Below are positions 1-4,963 of a stretch of 7,292 nucleotides of DNA, one piece after another. This stretch comes from Hyphomicrobiales bacterium (GTDB taxonomy: Bacteria > Pseudomonadota > Alphaproteobacteria > Rhizobiales > Beijerinckiaceae): positions 1 through 7,292 of the forward strand of contig JAQGKM010000324.1 in the NCBI GenBank assembly GCA_028290125.1, read 5' to 3'. The first letter of the stretch is position 1. The number at the start of each line of letters is the position of its first letter. The notes beneath the pieces are model-generated. The model did no database searches, was not told the DNA's origin, and saw nothing but the letters and a program-made list of their open reading frames with translations. The position numbers and the translations under genes were made by a program.

Positions 1-353
1 CATGGCTGGCGACGCTTTGGTGGCTCGGCGCGGGTCAGACGCTGTCGACGCCATGGCTCGCGGCCTACGCGGTGCTGCAGGTGCTGCGGGTCTGGATCCT
101 CGCCAGCCTCGGCGAACGCTGGACCACACGCATCATCGTCCTGCCGGGCGCAGACCTCGTGGCGCGCGGGCCGTACCGCTGGATCCGCCACCCCAATTAC
201 ACGCTTGTGGTCGCCGAGATCGCCGTGCTGCCCCTTGCGCTGAATTTGCCTTGGGTCGCGCTGGTGTTCTCGGCGCTGAACGCGCTGGTCCTCACCATCC
301 GCATTCGCGCCGAAGGGCAGGCGTTGCGGCCTGACAGCACGCCTGCCCAATAA
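1..353 (+). CDS. Isoprenylcysteine carboxyl methyltransferase (ICMT)-family membrane protein, 3' part only
   Basis: The reading frame is open from base 3 (first complete codon) to the TAA at 351-353, giving 116 residues; the start lies before the window. The visible part has hydrophobic stretches at about residues 16-36 and 66-99, with the family signature RGPYRWIRHPNY at residues 55-66 between them, and ends in RIRAE (100-104) plus a short tail. The RHPxY motif and the late R-x-R-x-E pattern are typical of ICMT/PEMT-like integral membrane methyltransferases, where they line the S-adenosylmethionine pocket. Bacterial members act on unknown lipophilic or small substrates; in many bacteria a gene of this type sits beside a type III polyketide synthase, but that cannot be seen here. 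It is functionally unrelated to the guanidine operon that starts about 290 bases later. No T-rich terminator follows it. The family call is firm and the substrate unknown. Confidence 0.85.
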   Translation, partial: WLATLWWLGAGQTLSTPWLAAYAVLQVLRVWILASLGERWTTRIIVLPGADLVARGPYRWIRHPNYTLVVAEIAVLPLALNLPWVALVFSALNALVLTIRIRAEGQALRPDSTPAQ

Positions 354-440
354 TCACGCGTTTCGCCTAACGCCTGACCGCGTCTGACGCATCGCGCGAC
401 ATGCGCGGCAGAAACGTGAGCGCATCCACGCCGCAGCGTG

Positions 441-456
441 TGGCACGCGCCTTGCT
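441..456 (+). promoter_or_regulatory. Sigma-54 (RpoN) -24/-12 promoter
   Basis: TGGCACG-N4-TTGCT matches the sigma-54 consensus TGGCACG-N4-TTGCW at every fixed base. The invariant GG (442-443) and GC (454-455) have exactly ten bases between them. With the GC at -13/-12, transcription should start near base 467, a few bases before the 5' strand of the riboswitch P1 stem at 473, so the full aptamer would be transcribed. No convincing sigma-70 promoter is visible in 354-470. Sigma-54 promoters need an enhancer-binding activator; NtrC is the likely one for a nitrogen-source operon, but no good NtrC site is visible. The start point and activator are inferred. Confidence 0.8.
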
Positions 457-470
457 CCTCTTGCAGTGTT

Positions 471-578
471 GAGTTGGCGGCTAGGGTTCCGGTCTCGCAA
501 GAGACGTCCGGTCCGAGAGCTACCGCCCACGCGGGAGACATCCGCGCGGGACACGGCGGGGCAAAATCCCGGGAGACC
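471..578 (+). promoter_or_regulatory. Guanidine-I (ykkC class) riboswitch aptamer
   Basis: All conserved blocks of the class are present in order: CTAGGGTTCCG at 481-491, GGTCCGAGAG at 510-519, and ACGGCGGGGCAAAATCCCGG at 553-572 followed by GAGA (573-576). The stems also fit. P1 pairs 473-480 with 523-530 with one mismatch. The hairpin above it pairs CCGG 489-492 with 508-511 and TCTC 493-496 with GAGA 501-504 around a GCAA tetraloop. P2 pairs CGCGG 530-534 with CCGCG 542-546. P3 pairs GGG 558-560 with CCC 568-570. The RNA binds free guanidinium and generally turns on guanidine export or breakdown genes. It lies wholly in the leader of the importer/carboxylase operon, which strongly supports guanidine as the operon's substrate. 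The exact ends are approximate. Confidence 0.95.
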
Positions 579-584
579 TCAGTG

Positions 585-623
585 GGCCGAATTTGGCAGC
601 GCTTGGGTCATGCCATTTCGGCC
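585..623 (+). promoter_or_regulatory. Leader hairpin between aptamer and ribosome binding site
   Basis: GGCCGAA (585-591) pairs perfectly with TTCGGCC (617-623). Above a small asymmetric T-rich internal loop, TGGCA (594-598) pairs with TGCCA (611-615), giving a 12-bp two-part stem closed by a 12-base loop. There is no T-run after it (the next bases are ATAGCAACAA), so it is not a standard intrinsic terminator. It lies between the aptamer and the SD at 634-638 and would bring these two elements close together. It is probably part of the riboswitch expression platform; the role is inferred. Confidence 0.6.
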
Positions 624-633
624 ATAGCAACAA

Positions 634-638
634 CGGAG
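634..638 (+). promoter_or_regulatory. Ribosome binding site of the binding-protein gene
   Basis: CGGAG lies six bases before the ATG at 645. It fixes that ATG as the start, over upstream in-frame codons that would place coding sequence inside the riboswitch. The last base of the SD and the spacer (638-644, GTTGGCG) can pair with the 3' strand of the aptamer P1 stem, so this site may be directly controlled by the riboswitch. Confidence 0.75.
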
Positions 639-644
639 TTGGCG

Positions 645-1736
645 ATGGTCGTGTTCAAATCTTTCCGCAAAACTATTTCCGCGGCCGTTCTGTCGGCTGG
701 CGTGGCAAGTATCGCGCTCGGCGCCTCCAGTCCCGCATTCGCCGCGCCGAAAAAGGATTTCAAGCTCGCCTGGACGATCTATGTCGGGTGGATGCCCTGG
801 CAGTATGCCGCCGACAGCGGCATCGTGAAGAAGTGGGCCGACAAATACGGCATCAAGATCGACATCGTGCAGGTCAACGATTACGTCGAGTCGATCAATC
901 AATATACCGCTGGCGGCTTCGATGCGTTGACCGTCACCAACATGGACGCGCTGTCCACGCCCGCCGTCGGCGGCGTCGACACGACGGCAGTCATCGTCGG
1001 CGACTTCTCCAACGGCAATGACGCGATCATCCTGAAGAACAAGTCGAAGCTCGCCGACATCAAGGGCCAGAAGGTCAACCTCGTCGAATTCTCCGTTTCG
1101 CATTACCTGCTGGCGCGCGGTCTATCGACGATCGGCCTGCGCGAGAAGGACTTGAAGGTCGTCAACACGTCGGACGCCGACATGGCGGGCGCGTGGAAGA
1201 CAAAGGAAGTCACCTCGGTCGTCACCTGGAATCCGATCGTCGAAGAGATCCTGGCCGACAAATCCGCCAAGAAGGTCTTCGACTCGTCGCAGATCCCGGG
1301 CGAGATCATCGACCTTGCGGTCGTCAACACCGCGACCCTCAAGGACAACCCGGACTTCGGCAAGGCGCTCGCGGGCATCTGGTACGAGACGCTGGGCGTG
1401 ATGGTCGCCAAGACGCCCGAAGGCAAGGCCGCGCGTGAAGCCATGGCCAAGGCCTCCGGCACCGACCTCGCCGGCTTCGAGGCGCAGCTCGCCGCCACGA
1501 AACTGTTCGACAAGCCCGCCGACGCCAGCGCCTTCACGCGCAGCGCCGACATCTCCAAGACCATGGACAAGGTCCGCAAGTTCCTCTTCGACCACGGCCT
1601 GATGGGCAATGGCGCGAAGTCGGCGGATGTCGTCGGCATCGAAATGGCTGACGGCAAGGTGCTGGGCGACAAGTCGAAGATCGGCTTCCGCTTCACCGAC
1701 ACCTATATGGCCGCCGCGGCTGCCGGTAAGCTCTGA
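645..1736 (+). CDS. ABC transporter periplasmic substrate-binding protein, urea carboxylase-region type (probable guanidine binding)
   Basis: This is a 363-residue protein with a clear Sec signal peptide: positive residues near the N-terminus (K5, R8, K9), a hydrophobic core at about 11-30, and an AFA-A cleavage site after residue 33. The mature part starts like the NMT1/TauA/SsuA type of binding protein, with the run VGWMPWQYAADSG at residues 47-59, then a lobe with GGFDAL and TNMDAL motifs. This resembles the binding proteins found specifically beside urea carboxylase genes and often annotated 'putative urea ABC transporter' proteins. It should capture the substrate in the periplasm and deliver it to the permease encoded next. 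Because the operon is led by a guanidine riboswitch, guanidine or guanidinium is the likelier ligand than urea; this is inference. The start at 645 is chosen for its SD and because the signal peptide begins there; longer in-frame starts reach back to 438 through promoter and riboswitch DNA. An 11-bp hairpin follows the stop. Confidence 0.9.
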   Translation: MVVFKSFRKTISAAVLSAGVASIALGASSPAFAAPKKDFKLAWTIYVGWMPWQYAADSGIVKKWADKYGIKIDIVQVNDYVESINQYTAGGFDALTVTNMDALSTPAVGGVDTTAVIVGDFSNGNDAIILKNKSKLADIKGQKVNLVEFSVSHYLLARGLSTIGLREKDLKVVNTSDADMAGAWKTKEVTSVVTWNPIVEEILADKSAKKVFDSSQIPGEIIDLAVVNTATLKDNPDFGKALAGIWYETLGVMVAKTPEGKAAREAMAKASGTDLAGFEAQLAATKLFDKPADASAFTRSADISKTMDKVRKFLFDHGLMGNGAKSADVVGIEMADGKVLGDKSKIGFRFTDTYMAAAAAGKL

Positions 1737-1741
1737 ACGTC

Positions 1742-1768
1742 TGCGCGGGCGCTCGCTGCGCCCGCGCA
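1742..1768 (+). other. Intercistronic GC-rich hairpin
   Basis: TGCGCGGGCG (1742-1751) is perfectly complementary to CGCCCGCGCA (1759-1768). C1752-G1758 adds an eleventh pair around a five-base loop. It begins five bases after the binding-protein stop codon, and the following bases (TCCATCTGCG) lack a T-run. Such hairpins between a binding-protein gene and its permease gene commonly protect the upstream message from 3' exonucleases or cause partial termination, so that more binding protein than membrane protein is made. The structure is seen directly; the role is inferred. Confidence 0.75.
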
Positions 1769-1804
1769 TCCATCTGCGCCAGAGCAATTGAAAGCGGCAC
1801 GACC

Positions 1805-2623
1805 ATGCGCCTGATCAATCTGCGTCCCCCGTCCGGGGCGGGGCGGCTTCTCGCCCTCTTGCCGTTCATCTTCGTGGCGCTCGCCTATCTGGTCGGCTCG
1901 TCGGTGAGGCTCGCCGCCAATCCGTCGGACAAGCTGCTGCCCGCCTTCGCGTCCTTCGCGGACGCGATCAACCGCATGGCCTTCACGACCGACACGCGCA
2001 CCGGCGACGTGCTGATGTGGGTCGACACTGTCGCAAGTCTGGAGCGCCTGTTCGCGGGCCTCGCGATAGCGACTCTCGCGGCCGTCGTGCTCGGCGTCGC
2101 CATCGGCCTCGTGCCTTACTTGCGCTCGCTGCTCGGCGGTTTCGTCGCGGCCTTCTCGATGGTGCCGCCGCTCGCCATCCTGCCGATTCTCTTCATCACC
2201 GTCGGCCTCGGCGAAGCCGCGAAGATCACGCTCATCGCCATCGGCATCGCGCCGCCGCTCGTGCGCGACATGGCGCTGCGCGTCGCCGACATCCCACGCC
2301 AGCAGATCGTGAAAGCTGAAACGCTCGGCGCCTCGACATGGACCATCGTGCTGCGCCTCGTGCTGCCGCAGATGCTGCCGCGCCTGCTCGATTCCATCCG
2401 CCTGCAGCTTGGCCCCGCGTGGCTGTTTCTGATCGCCGCAGAGGCAATCGCGGCTGAAGCCGGGCTTGGCTATCGCATCTTCCTGGTGCGCCGCTATCTC
2501 GCGATGGACGTGATCCTGCCGTATGTCGCGTGGATCACGCTGCTCGCCTTCATCATGGATGTCGGCCTGGTCGCGCTGCAGCGCCGCGCCTTCCCGTGGT
2601 TTGCCGATGCGAGGGCTTCCTGA
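1805..2623 (+). CDS. ABC transporter permease, nitrate/sulfonate/taurine type (probable guanidine importer)
   Basis: This is a 272-residue inner-membrane protein of the binding-protein-dependent permease family (BPD_transp_1). About six membrane segments are visible, at roughly residues 15-33, 82-105, 110-133, 138-155, 203-220 and 236-257. The cytoplasmic coupling loop is at about 163-195, with the EAA-type core KAETLGAS (170-177) followed by LRLVLPQMLPRLL, which docks on the ATPase. It would form the channel of the importer as a dimer. The length is normal for the family. The start ATG at 1805 is 68 bases after the binding-protein stop and has only a weak SD (purines around 1788-1796). The stop overlaps the ATPase start (TGATG, 2621-2625), which implies coupled translation. 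Substrate assignment comes only from operon context. Confidence 0.92.
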   Translation: MRLINLRPPSGAGRLLALLPFIFVALAYLVGSSVRLAANPSDKLLPAFASFADAINRMAFTTDTRTGDVLMWVDTVASLERLFAGLAIATLAAVVLGVAIGLVPYLRSLLGGFVAAFSMVPPLAILPILFITVGLGEAAKITLIAIGIAPPLVRDMALRVADIPRQQIVKAETLGASTWTIVLRLVLPQMLPRLLDSIRLQLGPAWLFLIAAEAIAAEAGLGYRIFLVRRYLAMDVILPYVAWITLLAFIMDVGLVALQRRAFPWFADARAS

Positions 2624-3465
2624 TGAGCCTGATCTCTGTCCGCAATGTCTGGAAGGAATATCACGACACCGTCGTGCTCGAGCAGATCAACCTGACGATC
2701 GAGCCGCGCGCCTTCGTGGCGCTGGTCGGACCGTCGGGCTGCGGCAAGACGACGTTCCTGAAAATGCTGCTCTCCGAAGAGCGTCCGACGCGCGGCGTCA
2801 TCGAGCTCGAGGGCAAGCCGATATCGCCGGAGCCGACGGCGGATCGCGGCGTGGTGTTCCAGCGCTATTCGGTGTTCTCGCATCTCACCGTGCTCGGCAA
2901 CGTGCTGATGGGGGCCGACCTGCAGGCGAAGACCGGCGCAGGGCGCTTCTTCGGCCGCACCTTCGGGCGCGAGCGCGCGGCGGCGGTGGAAGATGCACGC
3001 GCGCTGATCTCGGCGGTCGGCCTGTCGCATGCCGAGCAGAAATATCCCACGCAATTGTCGGGCGGGATGCAGCAACGGCTGGCGCTCGCGCAGGCCCTGA
3101 TGGGCAAGCCCAAGGTGCTGCTGCTCGACGAGCCGTTCGGCGCGCTGGATGCGGGCATCCGCGCCGACATTCACGTGCTGATGCGCAAGCTCTGGAACGA
3201 CCGCGCGCTCACCGTCGTCATGGTCACGCACGATCTGTCGGAAGCCTTTTCGCTGGCGACGCGCGTCATCGCCTTCGAGCGCCGCCGCAACGAACCCACG
3301 GATGGCGGGCGCTATGGCGCGACGATCACCAAGGATTACGACGTCTGGCCCAAGCGCACGCCCGCAGCGCTCGACGCGATCCTCTCCCTTTCCGGCCGGG
3401 ACGACCCGCAGCCGGCTCATGCCACACGCCGGGACGACCCGGCCGAGACCGGAGTCGCATCATGA
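2623..3465 (+). CDS. ABC transporter ATP-binding protein (probable guanidine importer)
   Basis: This 280-residue ATPase powers the importer. The motifs are complete and in order: Walker A GPSGCGKT (36-43), Q-loop Q80, signature LSGGMQQR (145-152), Walker B VLLLDEP with catalytic E170 (165-171), D-loop GALD (173-176) and switch histidine H203. It resembles the TauB/SsuB/NrtD group. The stretch between the Q-loop and signature carries a basic segment (about 104-119, with RFFGRTFGRER) that appears longer than in typical TauB-like ATPases. The C-terminal tail after about residue 215 is polar, with two DDP motifs (260-262 and 271-273) encoded by a 14-base direct repeat. The start at 2623 overlaps the permease stop and has GAGGG at 2611-2615 as SD. 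An alternative in-frame ATG at 2530 would add 31 residues encoded within the permease gene and is rejected. The end overlaps the next start by four bases (ATGA). Confidence 0.93.
   Translation: MSLISVRNVWKEYHDTVVLEQINLTIEPRAFVALVGPSGCGKTTFLKMLLSEERPTRGVIELEGKPISPEPTADRGVVFQRYSVFSHLTVLGNVLMGADLQAKTGAGRFFGRTFGRERAAAVEDARALISAVGLSHAEQKYPTQLSGGMQQRLALAQALMGKPKVLLLDEPFGALDAGIRADIHVLMRKLWNDRALTVVMVTHDLSEAFSLATRVIAFERRRNEPTDGGRYGATITKDYDVWPKRTPAALDAILSLSGRDDPQPAHATRRDDPAETGVAS
3392..3443 (+). repeat. Twin hairpins built on a 14-base direct repeat
   Basis: GCCGGGACGACCCG occurs twice, at 3395-3408 and 3428-3441, exactly 33 bases apart and therefore in frame. Each copy forms a hairpin with an ACGA loop. 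In the first, CCGGC 3392-3396 plus CGGG 3397-3400 pair with CCCG 3405-3408 and GCCGG 3411-3415 with a two-base bulge. In the second, GCCGGG 3428-3433 pairs with CCCGGC 3438-3443 perfectly. They lie at the very end of the ATPase coding sequence, eight bases before the SD of the next gene (3451-3454). A role in RNA stability, processing or translational coupling is possible but not shown. Confidence 0.7.
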
Positions 3466-4283
3466 GCGATCTGTCGTCCGAAGCCCAAGCGAACATCGCC
3501 GCCAACCGCGCCCGCTACGACGCGCTGAAGAAAGCCGCCGAAGGCGAAACGCCACGCGCGCTGCCGCCGCTTACATCGCGTGATGCTGCGCCGGTGCAAG
3601 AGAGCGACATCCGACATCGCGAGACAATTCCCGGCGGCTGGTATTGGACCAAGCTCGTTCGTCGTGGCGAAGCTTTGCGCATCGTCAACACGTCCGGCAC
3701 GCCCGGCGTCTCGCTGTTCGCCTGGAACGCCGGCGACACGAGCGAGCGCTACAACAGCGCCGACACGGTGAAGATCCAGTGGACCAGCGAGCTGCGCAAG
3801 GGGCGCGTCCTGTTCTCCGACATGGGCCGCGTGCTGCTGTCGATCGTCGAGGACACCTGCGGCGCGCATGACACCATTGTCGGCGGTTCGACGCCGGCGT
3901 CCAACGCGCGCAAATATGGCGATGCGGGCCTGCGTTCCACCGCCGAAAACATGTTGCTCGCCGCCGGCAAGCATGGTCTCGGCGCACGCGATCTCGCGCC
4001 GCTCATGACTTTTTTCGCACCCGTTTCGATCATCGACGGGGCGCCGACGTGGCGTGGCGACGTCGTCTCCGCAGGCGACTTCGTGGATCTGCGCGCAGAA
4101 CTCGACCTCATCGTCGCGGTCTCCAACTGCCCGCATCCGCTTGCGCCCGACACCAACTTCGCGCCCGGCCCGGTCGAGTGCATCGTGCATCAGTCGGCGC
4201 CCTCCGCCGAAGATCTCTGCCGCACCGCGAGTCCCGAGGCCGCGCGCGGCTTCGAGAACAACGCCACCTATCTGCAGGCTTGA
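3462..4283 (+). CDS. Carboxyguanidine deiminase subunit, DUF1989 (urea carboxylase-associated protein), longer paralogue
   Basis: This 273-residue cytoplasmic protein is one of two DUF1989 proteins that accompany urea/guanidine carboxylases. The family was long annotated 'urea carboxylase-associated'; together the two subunits (CgdA and CgdB) remove ammonia from carboxyguanidine to give allophanate. Visible landmarks: a ~50-residue N-terminal extension, then GGWYW (58-62), GEALRI (69-74), GDTSERYN (91-98), DTCGAHD (131-137) and SNCPH (221-225). C133, H136 and C223 occupy conserved positions and could form a metal site; this is inference. It shares GDTSERY/ADTSERY, DxCGxHD and SNCP with the next gene but lacks that protein's CSC cluster. 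The start overlaps the ATPase stop (ATGA) and has GGAG at 3451-3454, seven bases upstream. I do not assign the A or B letter. The family call is strong; function follows from family and context. Confidence 0.92.
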   Translation: MSDLSSEAQANIAANRARYDALKKAAEGETPRALPPLTSRDAAPVQESDIRHRETIPGGWYWTKLVRRGEALRIVNTSGTPGVSLFAWNAGDTSERYNSADTVKIQWTSELRKGRVLFSDMGRVLLSIVEDTCGAHDTIVGGSTPASNARKYGDAGLRSTAENMLLAAGKHGLGARDLAPLMTFFAPVSIIDGAPTWRGDVVSAGDFVDLRAELDLIVAVSNCPHPLAPDTNFAPGPVECIVHQSAPSAEDLCRTASPEAARGFENNATYLQA

Positions 4284-4287
4284 GGAG
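4282..4287 (+). promoter_or_regulatory. Strong ribosome binding site overlapping the upstream stop codon
   Basis: GAGGAG begins within the TGA stop (4281-4283) of the preceding deiminase subunit gene and lies seven bases before the ATG at 4295. Ribosomes ending the first subunit therefore stop on the initiation site of the second, which suits equal production of two subunits of one enzyme. This SD decides the start at 4295; the open frame extends upstream only into the overlapping gene. Confidence 0.75.
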
Positions 4288-4294
4288 CGCGACG

Positions 4295-4963
4295 ATGACA
4301 ACGAACGAATTCGCCTCGCGCTTCTTCGCCGCGCCCGTGCTCGATCCCGTCAAGGCGGTCTACGATTTCACCATCCCGGCCAACAAGCCGTGGTCGCATG
4401 TGGTGAAGCGCGGACAGGTGCTGCGCATCATCGACCTCGAAGGCCAGCAGGCGGTCGACACCCTGTTCTACAGCGTCGCCGACACCAGCGAGCGCTATTC
4501 GGCGCAGGACACGATCCTGAACCAGAATGCGCCCTATGTTTCCACCGGCACGCAGCTCGTCTCGAACCGCGGTCGCATCATGGCGACCGTCGTCGCAGAT
4601 TCCTGCGGACGTCACGACACCTCGGCGGGCGCTTGCTCGTGCGAGGCCAATACGGTGCGCTTCGGCCATCACACGCGCTACATGCATGCGTGCCGCGAAA
4701 ACTTCCTCGTTGAAGTTGGCCGGCATGGCATGACCAAGCGCGACATCGTCCCCAACATCAACTTCTTCATGAACGTACCCATCGAGCCCGACGGCAAGCT
4801 CGCCATCGTGGACGGCGTTTCGAGCCCCGGCGACCATGTGGACGTGCTGGCGGCGATGGACGTCATCGCCGTCATCTCGAACTGCCCGCAGGTCAACAAT
4901 CCGTGCAACGGCTTCAATCCGACGCCGGTCCGCGTGCTCGTGTTCGATCCGTCGGTGGCGTGA
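4295..4963 (+). CDS. Carboxyguanidine deiminase subunit, DUF1989 (urea carboxylase-associated protein), shorter cysteine-rich paralogue
   Basis: This 222-residue cytoplasmic protein is the second DUF1989 subunit. It aligns by eye with the preceding gene product: GQVLRI (40-45), VADTSERYS (61-69), DSCGRHD (102-108), GRHGM (142-146) and SNCPQ (195-199). Unlike its partner it has a GACSCEAN cluster (112-119) and further cysteines at 133 and 204 with NPCNGFNPTP (202-211). C104, H107 and C197 are the shared candidate metal ligands; the extra cysteines suggest that this chain may carry the main catalytic centre. That split of roles is inference. With its partner it should convert carboxyguanidine made by the next enzyme into allophanate and ammonia. 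The start is set by GAGGAG at 4282-4287. Its TGA (4961-4963) shares one base with the ATG of the carboxylase gene, so the deiminase and carboxylase are translated together. Confidence 0.93.
   Translation: MTTNEFASRFFAAPVLDPVKAVYDFTIPANKPWSHVVKRGQVLRIIDLEGQQAVDTLFYSVADTSERYSAQDTILNQNAPYVSTGTQLVSNRGRIMATVVADSCGRHDTSAGACSCEANTVRFGHHTRYMHACRENFLVEVGRHGMTKRDIVPNINFFMNVPIEPDGKLAIVDGVSSPGDHVDVLAAMDVIAVISNCPQVNNPCNGFNPTPVRVLVFDPSVA

Noticed and set aside
2..334. Open frame at 2-334
   Set aside because: It is an out-of-frame reading of the ICMT-family gene, very rich in Arg and Ala, with no family motifs.
354..440. NtrC enhancer site (TGCAC-N7-GTGCA type) before the RpoN promoter
   Set aside because: No convincing match was found in this gap; only a GC-rich dyad of uncertain meaning is present.
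491..578. Pairing of GGTCTC (491-496) with GAGACC (573-578) as an alternative switch helix
   Set aside because: The six-base match is real, but 493-496 is needed for the GCAA hairpin of the aptamer and 573-576 is a conserved part of the binding core; without folding data the match is better explained by chance.
438..644. N-terminal extension of the binding protein from an in-frame ATG at 438
   Set aside because: It would run through the sigma-54 promoter and the conserved riboswitch, starts before the predicted transcript start, and would bury the signal peptide 69 residues inside the protein. The ATG at 645 has a good SD.
1742..1768. Hairpin as an intrinsic terminator
   Set aside because: No T-run follows and the permease is clearly part of the same transport system, so a full stop here is unlikely.
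2530..2622. Longer ATPase starting at 2530
   Set aside because: The extra 31 residues are an out-of-frame reading of the permease C-terminus and do not resemble an ATPase; the ATG at 2623 begins a canonical N-terminus and overlaps the permease stop.
2523..3461. Upstream extension of the first DUF1989 gene's open frame to 2523
   Set aside because: It is an alternative frame of the ATPase gene, rich in Arg/Ala as expected of shadow frames in GC-rich DNA. The real start is the ATG at 3462 with its SD.
3417..4301. Long antisense open frames, for example 3417-4301, 2494-3420 and 579-1103 on the minus strand
   Set aside because: They lie opposite strongly supported genes, have shadow-like composition and no recognisable motifs; the 579-1103 frame also crosses the leader of the operon.
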